Shown one piece after another: positions 1 through 6,151 of a stretch of 8,007 nt of DNA; the stretch's first letter is position 1, and each line of letters starts with the position of its first letter. Source of the stretch: Alphaproteobacteria bacterium (GTDB taxonomy: Bacteria; Pseudomonadota; Alphaproteobacteria; UBA6615). The stretch is taken from assembly GCA_013003285.1 (NCBI GenBank), contig JABDJY010000459.1, positions 1 through 8,007 on the forward strand, written 5' to 3'. The translations under genes were made by a program, and so were the position numbers. The notes beneath the pieces are model-generated. The model was not told the origin of the DNA. It searched no databases and saw nothing but the letters and a program-made list of their open reading frames with translations.

Positions 1-1
1 C

Positions 2-226
2 TTCCGCGACGATGACGGGCCGCTCGATCCGGAATGCGATTGCTACACCTGCCGCACCTTCACCCGGGCCTATCTGCACCATCTGATCAAGGCCGGCGAA
101 ATCACCGCGACCCAATATCTGGCGATCCATAATGTGGCCTTCATGAACCGATTGATGGACCAAGTCCGCACCGCCATCCGCGCCGACGACTACGCCGCCG
201 CGCGGGCGAAGTGGTTCGCGATTTAG
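2..226 (+). CDS. tgt: Queuine/guanine tRNA-ribosyltransferase, C-terminal end (partial)
   Basis: This is the last 74 codons of a gene that begins left of the window. Tgt exchanges the guanine at the wobble position (G34) of GUN-anticodon tRNAs (Asp, Asn, His, Tyr) for the queuosine precursor preQ1, in the cytoplasm. The visible part carries the family's zinc site: Cys at fragment residues 12, 14 and 17 (CDCYTC) and His43, 31 residues after the first Cys. That spacing equals the Cys318/320/323-His349 set known from the Zymomonas enzyme. The following NVAFMNRLMDQVRTAI helix is also typical of the C-terminus. The frame is open to the left edge and ends in TAG. Catalytic aspartates lie outside the window. 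No clear terminator follows the stop, and the next gene lies 116 bases downstream on the same strand. Confidence 0.95.
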   Translation, partial: FRDDDGPLDPECDCYTCRTFTRAYLHHLIKAGEITATQYLAIHNVAFMNRLMDQVRTAIRADDYAAARAKWFAI

Positions 227-342
227 AATCCCGCCGTCGCAGGGCCTTGCCGGTTCAGATCTTGCCGCGCACACTGACATAATTAGTCTGATAACGTGAA
301 TTTCTGAGACAATTCATTCTTGGTGAAAACGCGAGGGTAAAA

Positions 343-894
343 ATGAGATTGGCTTCCGGCTTTGCCATTTTGTATCTCGCCTTTACATCGCTGTTCATGT
401 TCACGGGCCAGGCGGTCGCCGACCGACTTCCTGTTCGCATCTGGGTTTGGGAGGTTGAAAATTTAGAGCAGCATTTTACTGTCTTGCAAAAACATCCTGA
501 TGGGCCTTGTGGAGTTACCGCCGAAATCGAAGTGACCCAAGTACCGGACCCGTTGGTTGCCCATAAAAGTGTGGGATTTGATCTGGTCGTCGAGTATCGG
601 CAGGACGAAATTGTGAACCGCTGGGCAACGCCTGCGAATTCGTGGGTCGCGGCCATACAAGGAGATCCTGTTTACTCTATTTCCGCTGGCGACCTGACGG
701 GGTCGTTCAAAATTGGCGTAGACGGCTCGATCGAAGTTACGGGGGAAACTGTCTCCAAAGGGGAGTGGATCAAGGATTGCCCTCTGATCGTAAAATTTGA
801 ATTTCCAGGTTCGGATTTTTTGCGTTGCGTTGCCTACAACGATTTAGAATCCGGTGAGACGCGTACCATTGGCTTCGAAGGAACTTGTACGTAG
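343..894 (+). CDS. Hypothetical exported protein, four cysteines
   Basis: I do not recognise this 183-residue protein. Residues 1-26 look like a Sec signal peptide: Arg2, a hydrophobic stretch (about 8-21) and an AVA|D cleavage motif after residue 26. The mature part would be about 157 residues, rich in beta-type alternation (for example VRIWVWEVEN, FDLVVEYR, SFKIGVDGSIEV, LIVKFEF), suggesting a small secreted or periplasmic beta-fold domain. All four cysteines (56, 146, 162, 182) are in the mature part, so two disulfides are plausible. There is no lipobox, so it is probably not a lipoprotein. The start is supported by GAGGG at 333-337, five bases before ATG. The gene is about 50% G+C where I counted (481-540), lower than cobT beside it, and uses AT-rich codons, which hints at transfer or weak selection. 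It is a real gene by start signal and signal peptide; function unknown. Confidence 0.72.
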   Translation: MRLASGFAILYLAFTSLFMFTGQAVADRLPVRIWVWEVENLEQHFTVLQKHPDGPCGVTAEIEVTQVPDPLVAHKSVGFDLVVEYRQDEIVNRWATPANSWVAAIQGDPVYSISAGDLTGSFKIGVDGSIEVTGETVSKGEWIKDCPLIVKFEFPGSDFLRCVAYNDLESGETRTIGFEGTCT

Positions 895-914
895 TTAGAT
901 GAATTTGCTGTGCG

Positions 915-1067
915 ACCCCCCACCCCAACCCTCCCCCTCAAGGGGGGAGGGGGTAATCTATCCACGCTAAGATCGCATTCCATCTCCCGCAGAAAGAGGC
1001 GGCGTAAGTATTCGGCGCACCGCTATTATTCCCTCCCCCCTTGAGGGGGAGGGTTAGGGAGGGGGGT
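915..1067. repeat. Facing pair of REP-like C/G-rich palindromic elements; likely two-way terminator
   Basis: Two copies of a C/G-rich element lie in opposite orientation at about 915-957 and 1028-1067. Positions 927-951 are an exact 25-base reverse complement of 1031-1055, and the match extends outward through the C-run to A915/T1067 with two mismatches. Each core is itself a hairpin: 929-938 pairs with 942-951 (loop CAA, innermost pair T-G), and 1031-1039 pairs with 1045-1053. A transcript through the whole region could instead form one long stem with a loop of about 70 bases. The CCCTAACCCTCCCCC-type core resembles the short REP-like repeats I know to be scattered between genes in many GC-rich proteobacteria. 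It sits exactly between convergent genes (hypothetical exported protein and cobT), so a role in ending transcription from both sides is plausible but inferred; there is no strong T-run. I see nothing else in 895-1097. Confidence 0.8.
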
Positions 1068-1097
1068 ACTAAAAAGAGAGTTCTTTCCTGAATCGCC

Positions 1098-2972
1098 CTA
1101 AGCGACTTTGCGTTTTCGGCCGCGGCCCTGCGGCATACCGTCTTCTTCTTCGAACAGTTCGGCCAATTGGTCCATCACCGTGCCGCCGAGTTGCTCGGCG
1201 TCGACGATGGTGACCGCGCGGCGGTAATAGCGGGTGACATCGTGGCCGATGCCGATCGCCAGTAGCTCGACCGGCGAATAGGTCTCGATATATTCGATGA
1301 CCTGGCGCAGATGGCGCTCGAGATAGTTGCCGGCATTGACCGACAGGGTCGAATCGTCAACCGGCGCGCCATCGGAAATGATCACCAGAATGCGCCGCTG
1401 TTCGGAACGGGCCAGCAGGCGGTCATGGGCCCAGACCAGGGCCTCGCCGTCGATATTTTCCTTCAGCAACCCTTCGCGCAGCATCAGGCCGAGATTCTTG
1501 CGCGCCCGCCGCCACGGCGCATCGGCCGATTTGTAGACGATGTGGCGCAGATCGTTTAGCCGGCCCGGCCCGCTGGGCTTGCCGGCGCCGAGCCATTTCT
1601 CGCGCGATTGCCCGCCCTTCCAGGCGCGCGTGGTAAAGCCGAGAATTTCCACCTTCACGCCGCAGCGTTCCAGGGTGCGGGCGAGAATATCGGCGCTCAT
1701 GGCGGCGACCGAAATCGGCCGGCCGCGCATGGATCCCGAATTATCGATCAGCAGGGACACCACCGTGTCGCGGAAATTGGTGTCTTTCTCCTGCTTGAAG
1801 CTAAGCGGATGGGTCGGGTTGGTGACCACCCGCGACAGCCGGCCGGTATCGAGCAAGCCTTCTTCCAGATCGAAATCCCATGAGCGGGTCTGCTTGGCCA
1901 TCAGGCGCCGCTGCAGGCGGTTGGCCAGGCGGGAAATCACGCTCTGCAGATGTCCGATCTGTTGATCGAGTTGTTGGCGCAGGCGGCCCAACTCGTCGGC
2001 ATCGCATAGCTCGTCGGCTTCGACGACCTCGTCGAACTCGGTGGTGAAAGCCGAGTAGACGAATTTATTGGCCTGATTGTGCAGATTATCGGGCGGGCGC
2101 CAGGGGCTGCCAGGCGCGTCGGGGTCTTCCTCGCCGGCGCCGGGCTGCAATTCGCCGTCGCCATCTTCGGTGGGCGCGTCGGCGTCCTCATATTGCTCGT
2201 CGCCTTCCTGCTCTTCGCCGGCGCCGTCGGTCGCGGCCGCTTCACCCTCGGAATCGCCTTCGCCGCTTTGTTCGCCGTCGGCCGAATCCTGGTTCTCGCC
2301 GTCCGCCTCATCGGGCTCGGGCGCGTTGTTCATTTCGTCGTCGGCAAACCCCAGATCACTAATGATCTGGCGCACCACATCCTGGAAATGCGCTTGGTCG
2401 TGTAAGTTTTTGCCGAGATCTTCAAGGGTCGGACCAATCTTCGATTCGATGAAGGGCCGCCACAGATCGACCATTTGGCGCGCCGAGGGCGGCGGTTGGC
2501 GACCGGTAATGGCTTCGCGCGCCAACAGCCCGACCGCGTCGGCGATCGACACCTGGTCGCGTTCGGTGACGCGGGCAAACCCCTTGGTGCGGCAGTGGTC
2601 TTCCAGGGCCGCGTCCAAATTGTTTGCCACCCCGGCCATATGTTCAGCACCAATCGATTCCACGCGAACCTGCTCCACCGTTTCGTACAGCGCCTGGGCC
2701 GCGGCCGTCGCCGGCATCCGCTGACTGTGGAGTACCGGATCGTGGTAGCGCTGGCGCAGGGCGAGCGAATCCGATTCACCGCGCACCACACAGACCTCGT
2801 CATAAGGCAGGTCGCGGCTCGGCAAGGGTAGGCGCGCCTCGTCGCCGTGCAGGCTAGCGGGGTCGGGCGTGAAGTTTACCGACAGCTCGGGGTTGCGCGC
2901 GATCGCCCGCATGGCGGCCGCGGTGACCCGCCGGAATTCCTCGATCGGACCGTCATTATTGCCTTTGGCCAT
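1098..2972 (-). CDS. cobT: Cobaltochelatase subunit CobT
   Basis: CobT, with the AAA+ subunit CobS, drives ATP-dependent insertion of Co2+ by CobN into hydrogenobyrinic acid a,c-diamide in the aerobic cobalamin pathway (cytoplasm). The 624-residue length is close to the characterised family member (about 630). The N-terminal helical domain (1-210) opens with DGPIEEFRRVTAAAMRAIA, as expected for CobT, which fixes the start although the ribosome-binding site is weak. Residues about 213-287 are a strongly acidic, low-complexity linker rich in Glu, Asp and Gly. Residues about 400-610 are a von Willebrand factor A domain with an intact metal-ion-dependent adhesion motif, DNSGSM at 410-415, plus ISDGAP at 532-537. 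The C-terminus is a short basic tail (GRGRKRKVA). It begins 24 bases after the cobS stop and is the last gene of the J-domain-cobS-cobT operon. CobN is not in the window. The related magnesium chelatase BchD/ChlD is excluded by overall sequence character and by the cobS neighbour. Confidence 0.96.
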   Translation of the reverse strand: MAKGNNDGPIEEFRRVTAAAMRAIARNPELSVNFTPDPASLHGDEARLPLPSRDLPYDEVCVVRGESDSLALRQRYHDPVLHSQRMPATAAAQALYETVEQVRVESIGAEHMAGVANNLDAALEDHCRTKGFARVTERDQVSIADAVGLLAREAITGRQPPPSARQMVDLWRPFIESKIGPTLEDLGKNLHDQAHFQDVVRQIISDLGFADDEMNNAPEPDEADGENQDSADGEQSGEGDSEGEAAATDGAGEEQEGDEQYEDADAPTEDGDGELQPGAGEEDPDAPGSPWRPPDNLHNQANKFVYSAFTTEFDEVVEADELCDADELGRLRQQLDQQIGHLQSVISRLANRLQRRLMAKQTRSWDFDLEEGLLDTGRLSRVVTNPTHPLSFKQEKDTNFRDTVVSLLIDNSGSMRGRPISVAAMSADILARTLERCGVKVEILGFTTRAWKGGQSREKWLGAGKPSGPGRLNDLRHIVYKSADAPWRRARKNLGLMLREGLLKENIDGEALVWAHDRLLARSEQRRILVIISDGAPVDDSTLSVNAGNYLERHLRQVIEYIETYSPVELLAIGIGHDVTRYYRRAVTIVDAEQLGGTVMDQLAELFEEEDGMPQGRGRKRKVA

Positions 2973-2996
2973 GGGTCGGTTCGTCCGTCGCCGCGC

Positions 2997-4022
2997 TTAC
3001 TGTTCGCTGGGCTGGGCGATGACGCTGTCGGTCAGCTCGGTTCCGAAGCAGCGCTGGTAATATTCGGCCACCGTGGCGCGCTCCACCTCGTCGCATTTGT
3101 TCAGGAAGGTGACGCGGAAGCCCAAGGCAACGGAGTCGAAAATCCGGGCATTTTCGGCCCAGGTGATCACCGTGCGCGGCGACATCACGGTTGAGATATC
3201 GCCACCGACGAAGCCGGCGCGGGTCAGCTCGGCCGTCGCCACCATGGCGGCGACTGCTTTGCGGCCTTCCTCGTTATCGTAGTCCGGAGATTTGGCGACA
3301 ACGATATCGACTTCCTGTTCGTGGGGTAGATAGTTCAACGTGGTGACGATGTTCCAGCGGTCCATCTGCGCCTGGTTGATCTGCTGGGTGCCATGATACA
3401 GGCCGGTGGTGTCGCCGAGACCCACGGTGTTCGCCGTGGCGAAAAGCCGGAAGCTCTTATGGGGCCGGATCACCTTGTTCTGGTCGAGCAGGGTGAGCTT
3501 ACTGTCGGCTTCGAGAACCCGCTGGATGACGAACATGACATCGGGCCGGCCGGCATCATATTCATCGAAAACCAGGGCGCAGGGATGTTGCAGCGTCCAG
3601 GGCAGCAGGCCTTCACGGAACTCGGTGACCTGCTGGCCGTCGCGCAACACGATGGCATCCTTGCCGATCAGATCGATACGGCTGATATGGCTGTCGAGAT
3701 TGATACGAATACACGGCCAGTAGAGGCGGGCGGCGACCTGCTCGATATGTGTCGATTTGCCTGTGCCGTGATAGCCCTGGATCAGGACGCGGCGGTTATG
3801 GGCAAAACCGGCAAGGATCGCCAGGGTCGTATCATGATCGAAGCGATAGCTTTCATCCAGCTCGGGCACATGGATGGTATGCTCGGAAAAGGCTGGGATT
3901 TCCATATCGGTATCGACGCCGAAGAGCTGCCGCGCCGACACTGTCATGTCTGGCATGGCGCTGGCGGGCATGTCCCCGCTAGCTATCGTCTCTGCGGGTG
4001 CCGTTGGCTCTGTAGAATCCAT
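2997..4022 (-). CDS. cobS: Cobaltochelatase AAA+ ATPase subunit CobS
   Basis: CobS is the ATPase of the CobNST cobalt chelatase; it forms rings with CobT and couples ATP hydrolysis to cobalt insertion into the corrin ring. Visible motifs are Walker A GYHGTGKST (83-91), Walker B ALVFDEYD (149-156) and a sensor-1-type FATANT with Asn198. The stretch LAILAGFAHNRRVLIQGYHG (68-87) is highly typical of CobS. The protein has 341 residues, slightly longer than the usual length of about 330. The first 25 residues (Ala/Pro/Thr-rich) precede the usual start region TVSARQLFGVD, and in-frame ATGs exist at residues 18, 23 and 26. I keep the first ATG because GGAAG (4032-4028 on the minus strand) lies five bases before it. 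The gene follows the J-domain gene by 44 bases and precedes cobT by 24, consistent with one transcript. Confidence 0.96.
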   Translation of the reverse strand: MDSTEPTAPAETIASGDMPASAMPDMTVSARQLFGVDTDMEIPAFSEHTIHVPELDESYRFDHDTTLAILAGFAHNRRVLIQGYHGTGKSTHIEQVAARLYWPCIRINLDSHISRIDLIGKDAIVLRDGQQVTEFREGLLPWTLQHPCALVFDEYDAGRPDVMFVIQRVLEADSKLTLLDQNKVIRPHKSFRLFATANTVGLGDTTGLYHGTQQINQAQMDRWNIVTTLNYLPHEQEVDIVVAKSPDYDNEEGRKAVAAMVATAELTRAGFVGGDISTVMSPRTVITWAENARIFDSVALGFRVTFLNKCDEVERATVAEYYQRCFGTELTDSVIAQPSEQ

Positions 4023-4066
4023 CGAAACTTCCAGTATTGCTATTAGGGATTAACTTGGGTCTGCGC

Positions 4067-4717
4067 CTAGGTCTTCGTGGCGCGGGTGAGCGTTTCATAG
4101 GCTCTGTTGATTGCTTTTACGCGTTCCTCAGCATCTTTACTGCCACCGTTGGCGTCTGGGTGGTGGCGTTTCACCAGCTCTTTATACCGACTTTTTATCT
4201 CCTGGCGAGTCACTGGCGGCGATAATTTTAACACCCCCAATGCCGCCAACTCGGGCGCCGTCGCTGAAAAATGCTCTTCTTTTCGCTGCCGGGTTTCCGT
4301 CTCATCGTCAAATAAGCCAAACACGTCATTAATGGCATCGCCACCGGTCGGATAGCCGCTGAACGGGCGGGTGGGGCGGTGCCAATAAGTATCGGCCCGC
4401 CGCTCGCTTTCGACCTCTTCCTCGCTCATACCCGCATAGTAGTTCCAGGAATTGTTGTAGGCGCGGATATGTTCCAGGCAGAACCAGTGATAGTCGCGCA
4501 ATCGTTCGCGCGATTTTGGCGCGCGATGTTCGCCGGGCAGGTCGCAGCCGGGAGAATCGCAGCGCTGCAGGTTCGGATCATCGTCCGATTCCGACACGGG
4601 ATCGCCGTGTGACAGGGAGCCATTGAAACCCTCACGCATCCACGCAATATGGCGGGATTGCGGAATGGTCGCAAGTTCTCCAGTTTCAATAGTGCCGGTG
4701 GGCCAATCGCTGTTCAC
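4067..4717 (-). CDS. J-domain protein (DnaJ-like) with N-terminal Cys/His motif
   Basis: This 216-residue protein ends in a J domain (about 155-216): LAALGVLKLSPPVTRQEIKS, then the HPD motif at 186-188 (KRHHPDAN), then KAINRAYETL. J domains stimulate the ATPase of Hsp70 (DnaK). Unlike classical DnaJ, the J domain is C-terminal and there is no Gly/Phe region or four-repeat zinc domain. Upstream, Cys53-x4-Cys58 (CDSPGC) and Cys80-x2-His83 (WFCLEH) flank the conserved-looking HRAPKSRERLRDYHWF and could bind a metal; this is inference. Proteins of this type commonly precede cobS in alphaproteobacteria, as I recall. The start is uncertain: GTG at 4717 has no clear ribosome-binding site, and ATG at 4639 (residue 27) is the alternative and would still keep the Cys/His region. 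It is the first gene of the cobST operon and diverges from bolA. The client protein cannot be told from the sequence. Confidence 0.88.
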   Translation of the reverse strand: MNSDWPTGTIETGELATIPQSRHIAWMREGFNGSLSHGDPVSESDDDPNLQRCDSPGCDLPGEHRAPKSRERLRDYHWFCLEHIRAYNNSWNYYAGMSEEEVESERRADTYWHRPTRPFSGYPTGGDAINDVFGLFDDETETRQRKEEHFSATAPELAALGVLKLSPPVTRQEIKSRYKELVKRHHPDANGGSKDAEERVKAINRAYETLTRATKT

Positions 4718-4739
4718 CGTTGTAACAATAACTAAAACC

Positions 4740-4744
4740 AGGAG
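4740..4744 (+). promoter_or_regulatory. Shine-Dalgarno that sets the TTG start of bolA
   Basis: AGGAG lies six bases before TTG at 4751. No ATG or GTG fits the conserved BolA N-terminus, so this site decides the start. Confidence 0.7.
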
Positions 4745-4750
4745 ACCAAA

Positions 4751-5023
4751 TTGAATCGTTTAGAGAGAATACGTCGCATCCTGGATGAGGCATTGAGCCC
4801 TACGGTGCTTGAAGTATTCGATGACTCCCATCTCCACGCCGGCCATAGCGGTGCGCGGGAGGGCGGTGAAACACATTACAGGCTTGAAATTGTATCGGCC
4901 GCATTCGCCGATAAAAGTCGAGTTGCCCGCGAAAGGATGATTCACGGCCTGTTGGCCGACGAGTTTTCCAATGGGCTGCATGCCTTGTCCATAAAGGCGC
5001 GGGGGCCGGAACAACAATCCTAG
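4751..5023 (+). CDS. bolA: BolA family protein
   Basis: BolA proteins are small cytoplasmic partners of monothiol glutaredoxins in Fe-S cluster handling, and some act as transcription regulators. The 90-residue length fits the family. Residues 1-20 form the first helix (RLERIRRILDEAL-P), followed by LEVFDDSHLHAGH (20-32) with His27, His29 and His32, then THYRLEIVSAAFADKSRVAR (41-60), the RERMIHGLLADEF helix, and GLHALSIKA (75-83) with the C-terminal His77 that family members use as an Fe-S ligand. The start codon is TTG, chosen because AGGAG is optimally placed and the reading frame from there matches the family. It diverges from the J-domain-cobS-cobT operon with 33 bases between start codons, so the two promoters must overlap each other or lie within the neighbouring coding sequence. 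The BolA subtype (BolA1 or other) cannot be decided; the symbol is given at family level. Confidence 0.93.
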   Translation: MNRLERIRRILDEALSPTVLEVFDDSHLHAGHSGAREGGETHYRLEIVSAAFADKSRVARERMIHGLLADEFSNGLHALSIKARGPEQQS

Positions 5024-5081
5024 GTGTTATAGCGAGAGGTTGCCTCAAATAATCTACCGTGGGTTTAAGTTTAGCAAAATT

Positions 5082-5111
5082 TTAACGATACTCTGGTATT
5101 GAAACGTTTAA
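5082..5111. promoter_or_regulatory. Imperfect inverted repeat upstream of the ribbon-helix-helix gene
   Basis: TTAACG-ATAC (5082-5091) faces GTAT (5096-5099) and CGTTTAA (5105-5111), with four bases at the centre and five bases separating the halves of the right arm. It lies in the 190-base gap between bolA and the ribbon-helix-helix gene, about 100 bases before that gene. It could be an operator, for example for autoregulation, or a weak terminator for bolA. Neither is proven. The same gap also holds a small hairpin at 5119-5132 (CTGTT-GCAG-AACAG) with GTTGCAG repeated directly at 5121 and 5133. I could not assign a convincing promoter there. Confidence 0.3.
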
Positions 5112-5213
5112 TGTAATACTGTTGCAGAACAGGTTGCAGCGCATTACGGTGCACCTTGCCCAAGCGTTTTGCCGAATGAGCGGCGTAGGCGCGGGTAACA
5201 ATGGAGTATTGAG

Positions 5214-5540
5214 ATGTTGATCAATCGCAACATCACCGTGAACGGCCACCGGACCAGTATTCGCCTTGAGCCCGAATTTTGGGCAGGGCTTGCCGATATC
5301 GCGCGTTATGAGAATCTCACCATCGATCAGTTGTGCAGTGAGGTGGATCGAGGCGCGGGCGAATTGTCGCGCACCGCGGCCATCCGGGTGTTTATCGCAT
5401 CCTATGCGGTACGGCGCGCCGCGCAGTCTGCCGAACAGCCTTTGCGGCGACCGTTTGTCGGCGCTGAGCGCGGCTTTAGCGAACCGCGGCGCAACGATGA
5501 CTATCCCGTGGCGGCGCAGCGTTTTCGCGCGACCGGTTAA
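5214..5540 (+). CDS. Ribbon-helix-helix domain protein (RHH_4-like)
   Basis: This 108-residue protein starts NRNITVNGHRTSIRLEPEFW, the beta-ribbon of the ribbon-helix-helix_4 type, followed by two helices: AGLADIARYENL and TIDQLCSEVDRGAG with the AAIRVFIASYAVRRA extension (to about residue 70). Such folds bind DNA as dimers through the paired beta-strands, so a small transcription regulator is likely, though members of this subfamily are mostly uncharacterised. The last 35-40 residues are Arg/Pro-rich and probably disordered. GGAG at 5203-5206 lies seven bases before ATG and supports the start. No toxin gene accompanies it, so it is not obviously an antitoxin: the next gene is convergent and encodes a DUF2889 protein. 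It is preceded by a relatively AT-rich 190-base leader containing inverted repeats. Confidence 0.85.
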   Translation: MLINRNITVNGHRTSIRLEPEFWAGLADIARYENLTIDQLCSEVDRGAGELSRTAAIRVFIASYAVRRAAQSAEQPLRRPFVGAERGFSEPRRNDDYPVAAQRFRATG

Positions 5541-5546
5541 TTTACG

Positions 5547-5573
5547 CCGGACGTAACTTGGTTACGCTTCCGG
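5547..5573. terminator. Hairpin between convergent genes, possible two-way terminator
   Basis: CCGGA plus CGTAAC (5547-5551, 5552-5557) pairs with GTTACG and TCCGG (5561-5566, 5569-5573) around a TTG loop, with a two-base CT bulge. It sits between the ribbon-helix-helix stop (5540) and the DUF2889 stop and overlaps the latter's last codons. T-runs after the stem are weak on both strands, so termination is inferred from position and structure. Confidence 0.45.
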
Positions 5574-6122
5574 TCCGTCGTAAAATTTGGGCCAGAATTG
5601 CTTGGCCTTTGGGCCATCGCTGCGAAACGCGTGGCAGGTGTTCAGCAAGCGCGGCGCCTTATTTGATTGCGTCTTCGGCTCGACCTGCTCGCGGTTTTTG
5701 ATTGGCATGATCGTCTGAAACGCGGTGGTCGCCACCGGTCCCAACAATTCAACGATATGGGTGCACCCCTCGACGCCGCCGATCTTCGCCAAGGCCTTTT
5801 TGCGCCAGCCCGGCCCCATCCGCAGACCGATAAGACGTTTGAAGTTGGGCGCTATTTCGCGGCAAATGGTGAACGGACTGAAGTCGGTCACCGCCTCTAC
5901 ATCCTTGATCTCCAGATCGTCGGTAACGGTGAGACGGATCCACATTTCGTGCACCGGCACACCGGGCCCGATTTCGCCGCGCTCATCGTTGCTGAAGGGA
6001 TAGGTCTTGGTGTCGGTCAGATGACCTTCGATGTCCCATAAACCGTCTTCGCGCCGATATCCGGTGCAGGCGATATCTCGCGTATGAATATGTTCGCGCG
6101 GCTCGGGCGGTGACAGCGGCAT
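5562..6122 (-). CDS. DUF2889 domain protein
   Basis: This 186-residue protein matches my memory of the DUF2889 family. It has YRREDGLWDIEGHLTDTKTY (22-41), VHEMWIRLTVTDDLEIKDVEA (57-77), SPFTIC (82-87), GLRMGPGW (99-106), GGVEGCTHIVELLGPVATTA (115-134) and a CHAFRSDGP ending (163-171). The function of the family is not known to me; conserved Cys (87, 120, 163) and His residues could be functional. There is no signal peptide or membrane segment, so it is probably cytoplasmic. The start is firm: GGGAG (6134-6130, minus strand) lies seven bases before ATG, with a promoter candidate just upstream. It is transcribed alone and converges on the ribbon-helix-helix gene. I infer no pathway from its neighbours. 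Confidence 0.88.
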   Translation of the reverse strand: MPLSPPEPREHIHTRDIACTGYRREDGLWDIEGHLTDTKTYPFSNDERGEIGPGVPVHEMWIRLTVTDDLEIKDVEAVTDFSPFTICREIAPNFKRLIGLRMGPGWRKKALAKIGGVEGCTHIVELLGPVATTAFQTIMPIKNREQVEPKTQSNKAPRLLNTCHAFRSDGPKAKQFWPKFYDGPEA

Positions 6123-6151
6123 CCGTAAACTCCCATGATCGAGAAGGGGCC

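Noticed and set aside
274..300. CTGACA and AT-rich DNA as a promoter for the exported-protein gene
   Set aside because: No convincing -10 element at proper spacing; left unassigned.
255..656. 133-residue minus-strand reading frame
   Set aside because: It lies opposite the exported-protein gene, has no recognisable domain or start signal, and its composition looks like antisense shadow.
915..1067. CRISPR array or insertion sequence ends
   Set aside because: Only two copies in opposite orientation, no regular spacers, no transposase and no target duplication visible.
2077..2724. 215-residue plus-strand reading frame, very Ser/Pro-rich
   Set aside because: It is the complement of the acidic linker of cobT; the Ser/Pro bias comes from the Glu/Asp/Gly codons on the other strand.
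3393..4046. 217-residue plus-strand reading frame opposite cobS
   Set aside because: Shadow of cobS, which has all AAA+ motifs in its own frame; no independent domain or ribosome-binding site seen.
5036..5046. GAGG-TTG-CCTC hairpin as terminator of bolA
   Set aside because: Only four base pairs and no T-run follow, so too weak to call.
5214..5540. Antitoxin of a toxin-antitoxin pair
   Set aside because: Ribbon-helix-helix fold alone suggested it, but no small toxin gene is adjacent; the next gene is a convergent DUF2889 gene.
5667..6041. 124-residue plus-strand reading frame opposite the DUF2889 gene
   Set aside because: The minus-strand frame has clear family motifs, ribosome-binding site and promoter; this one has none.
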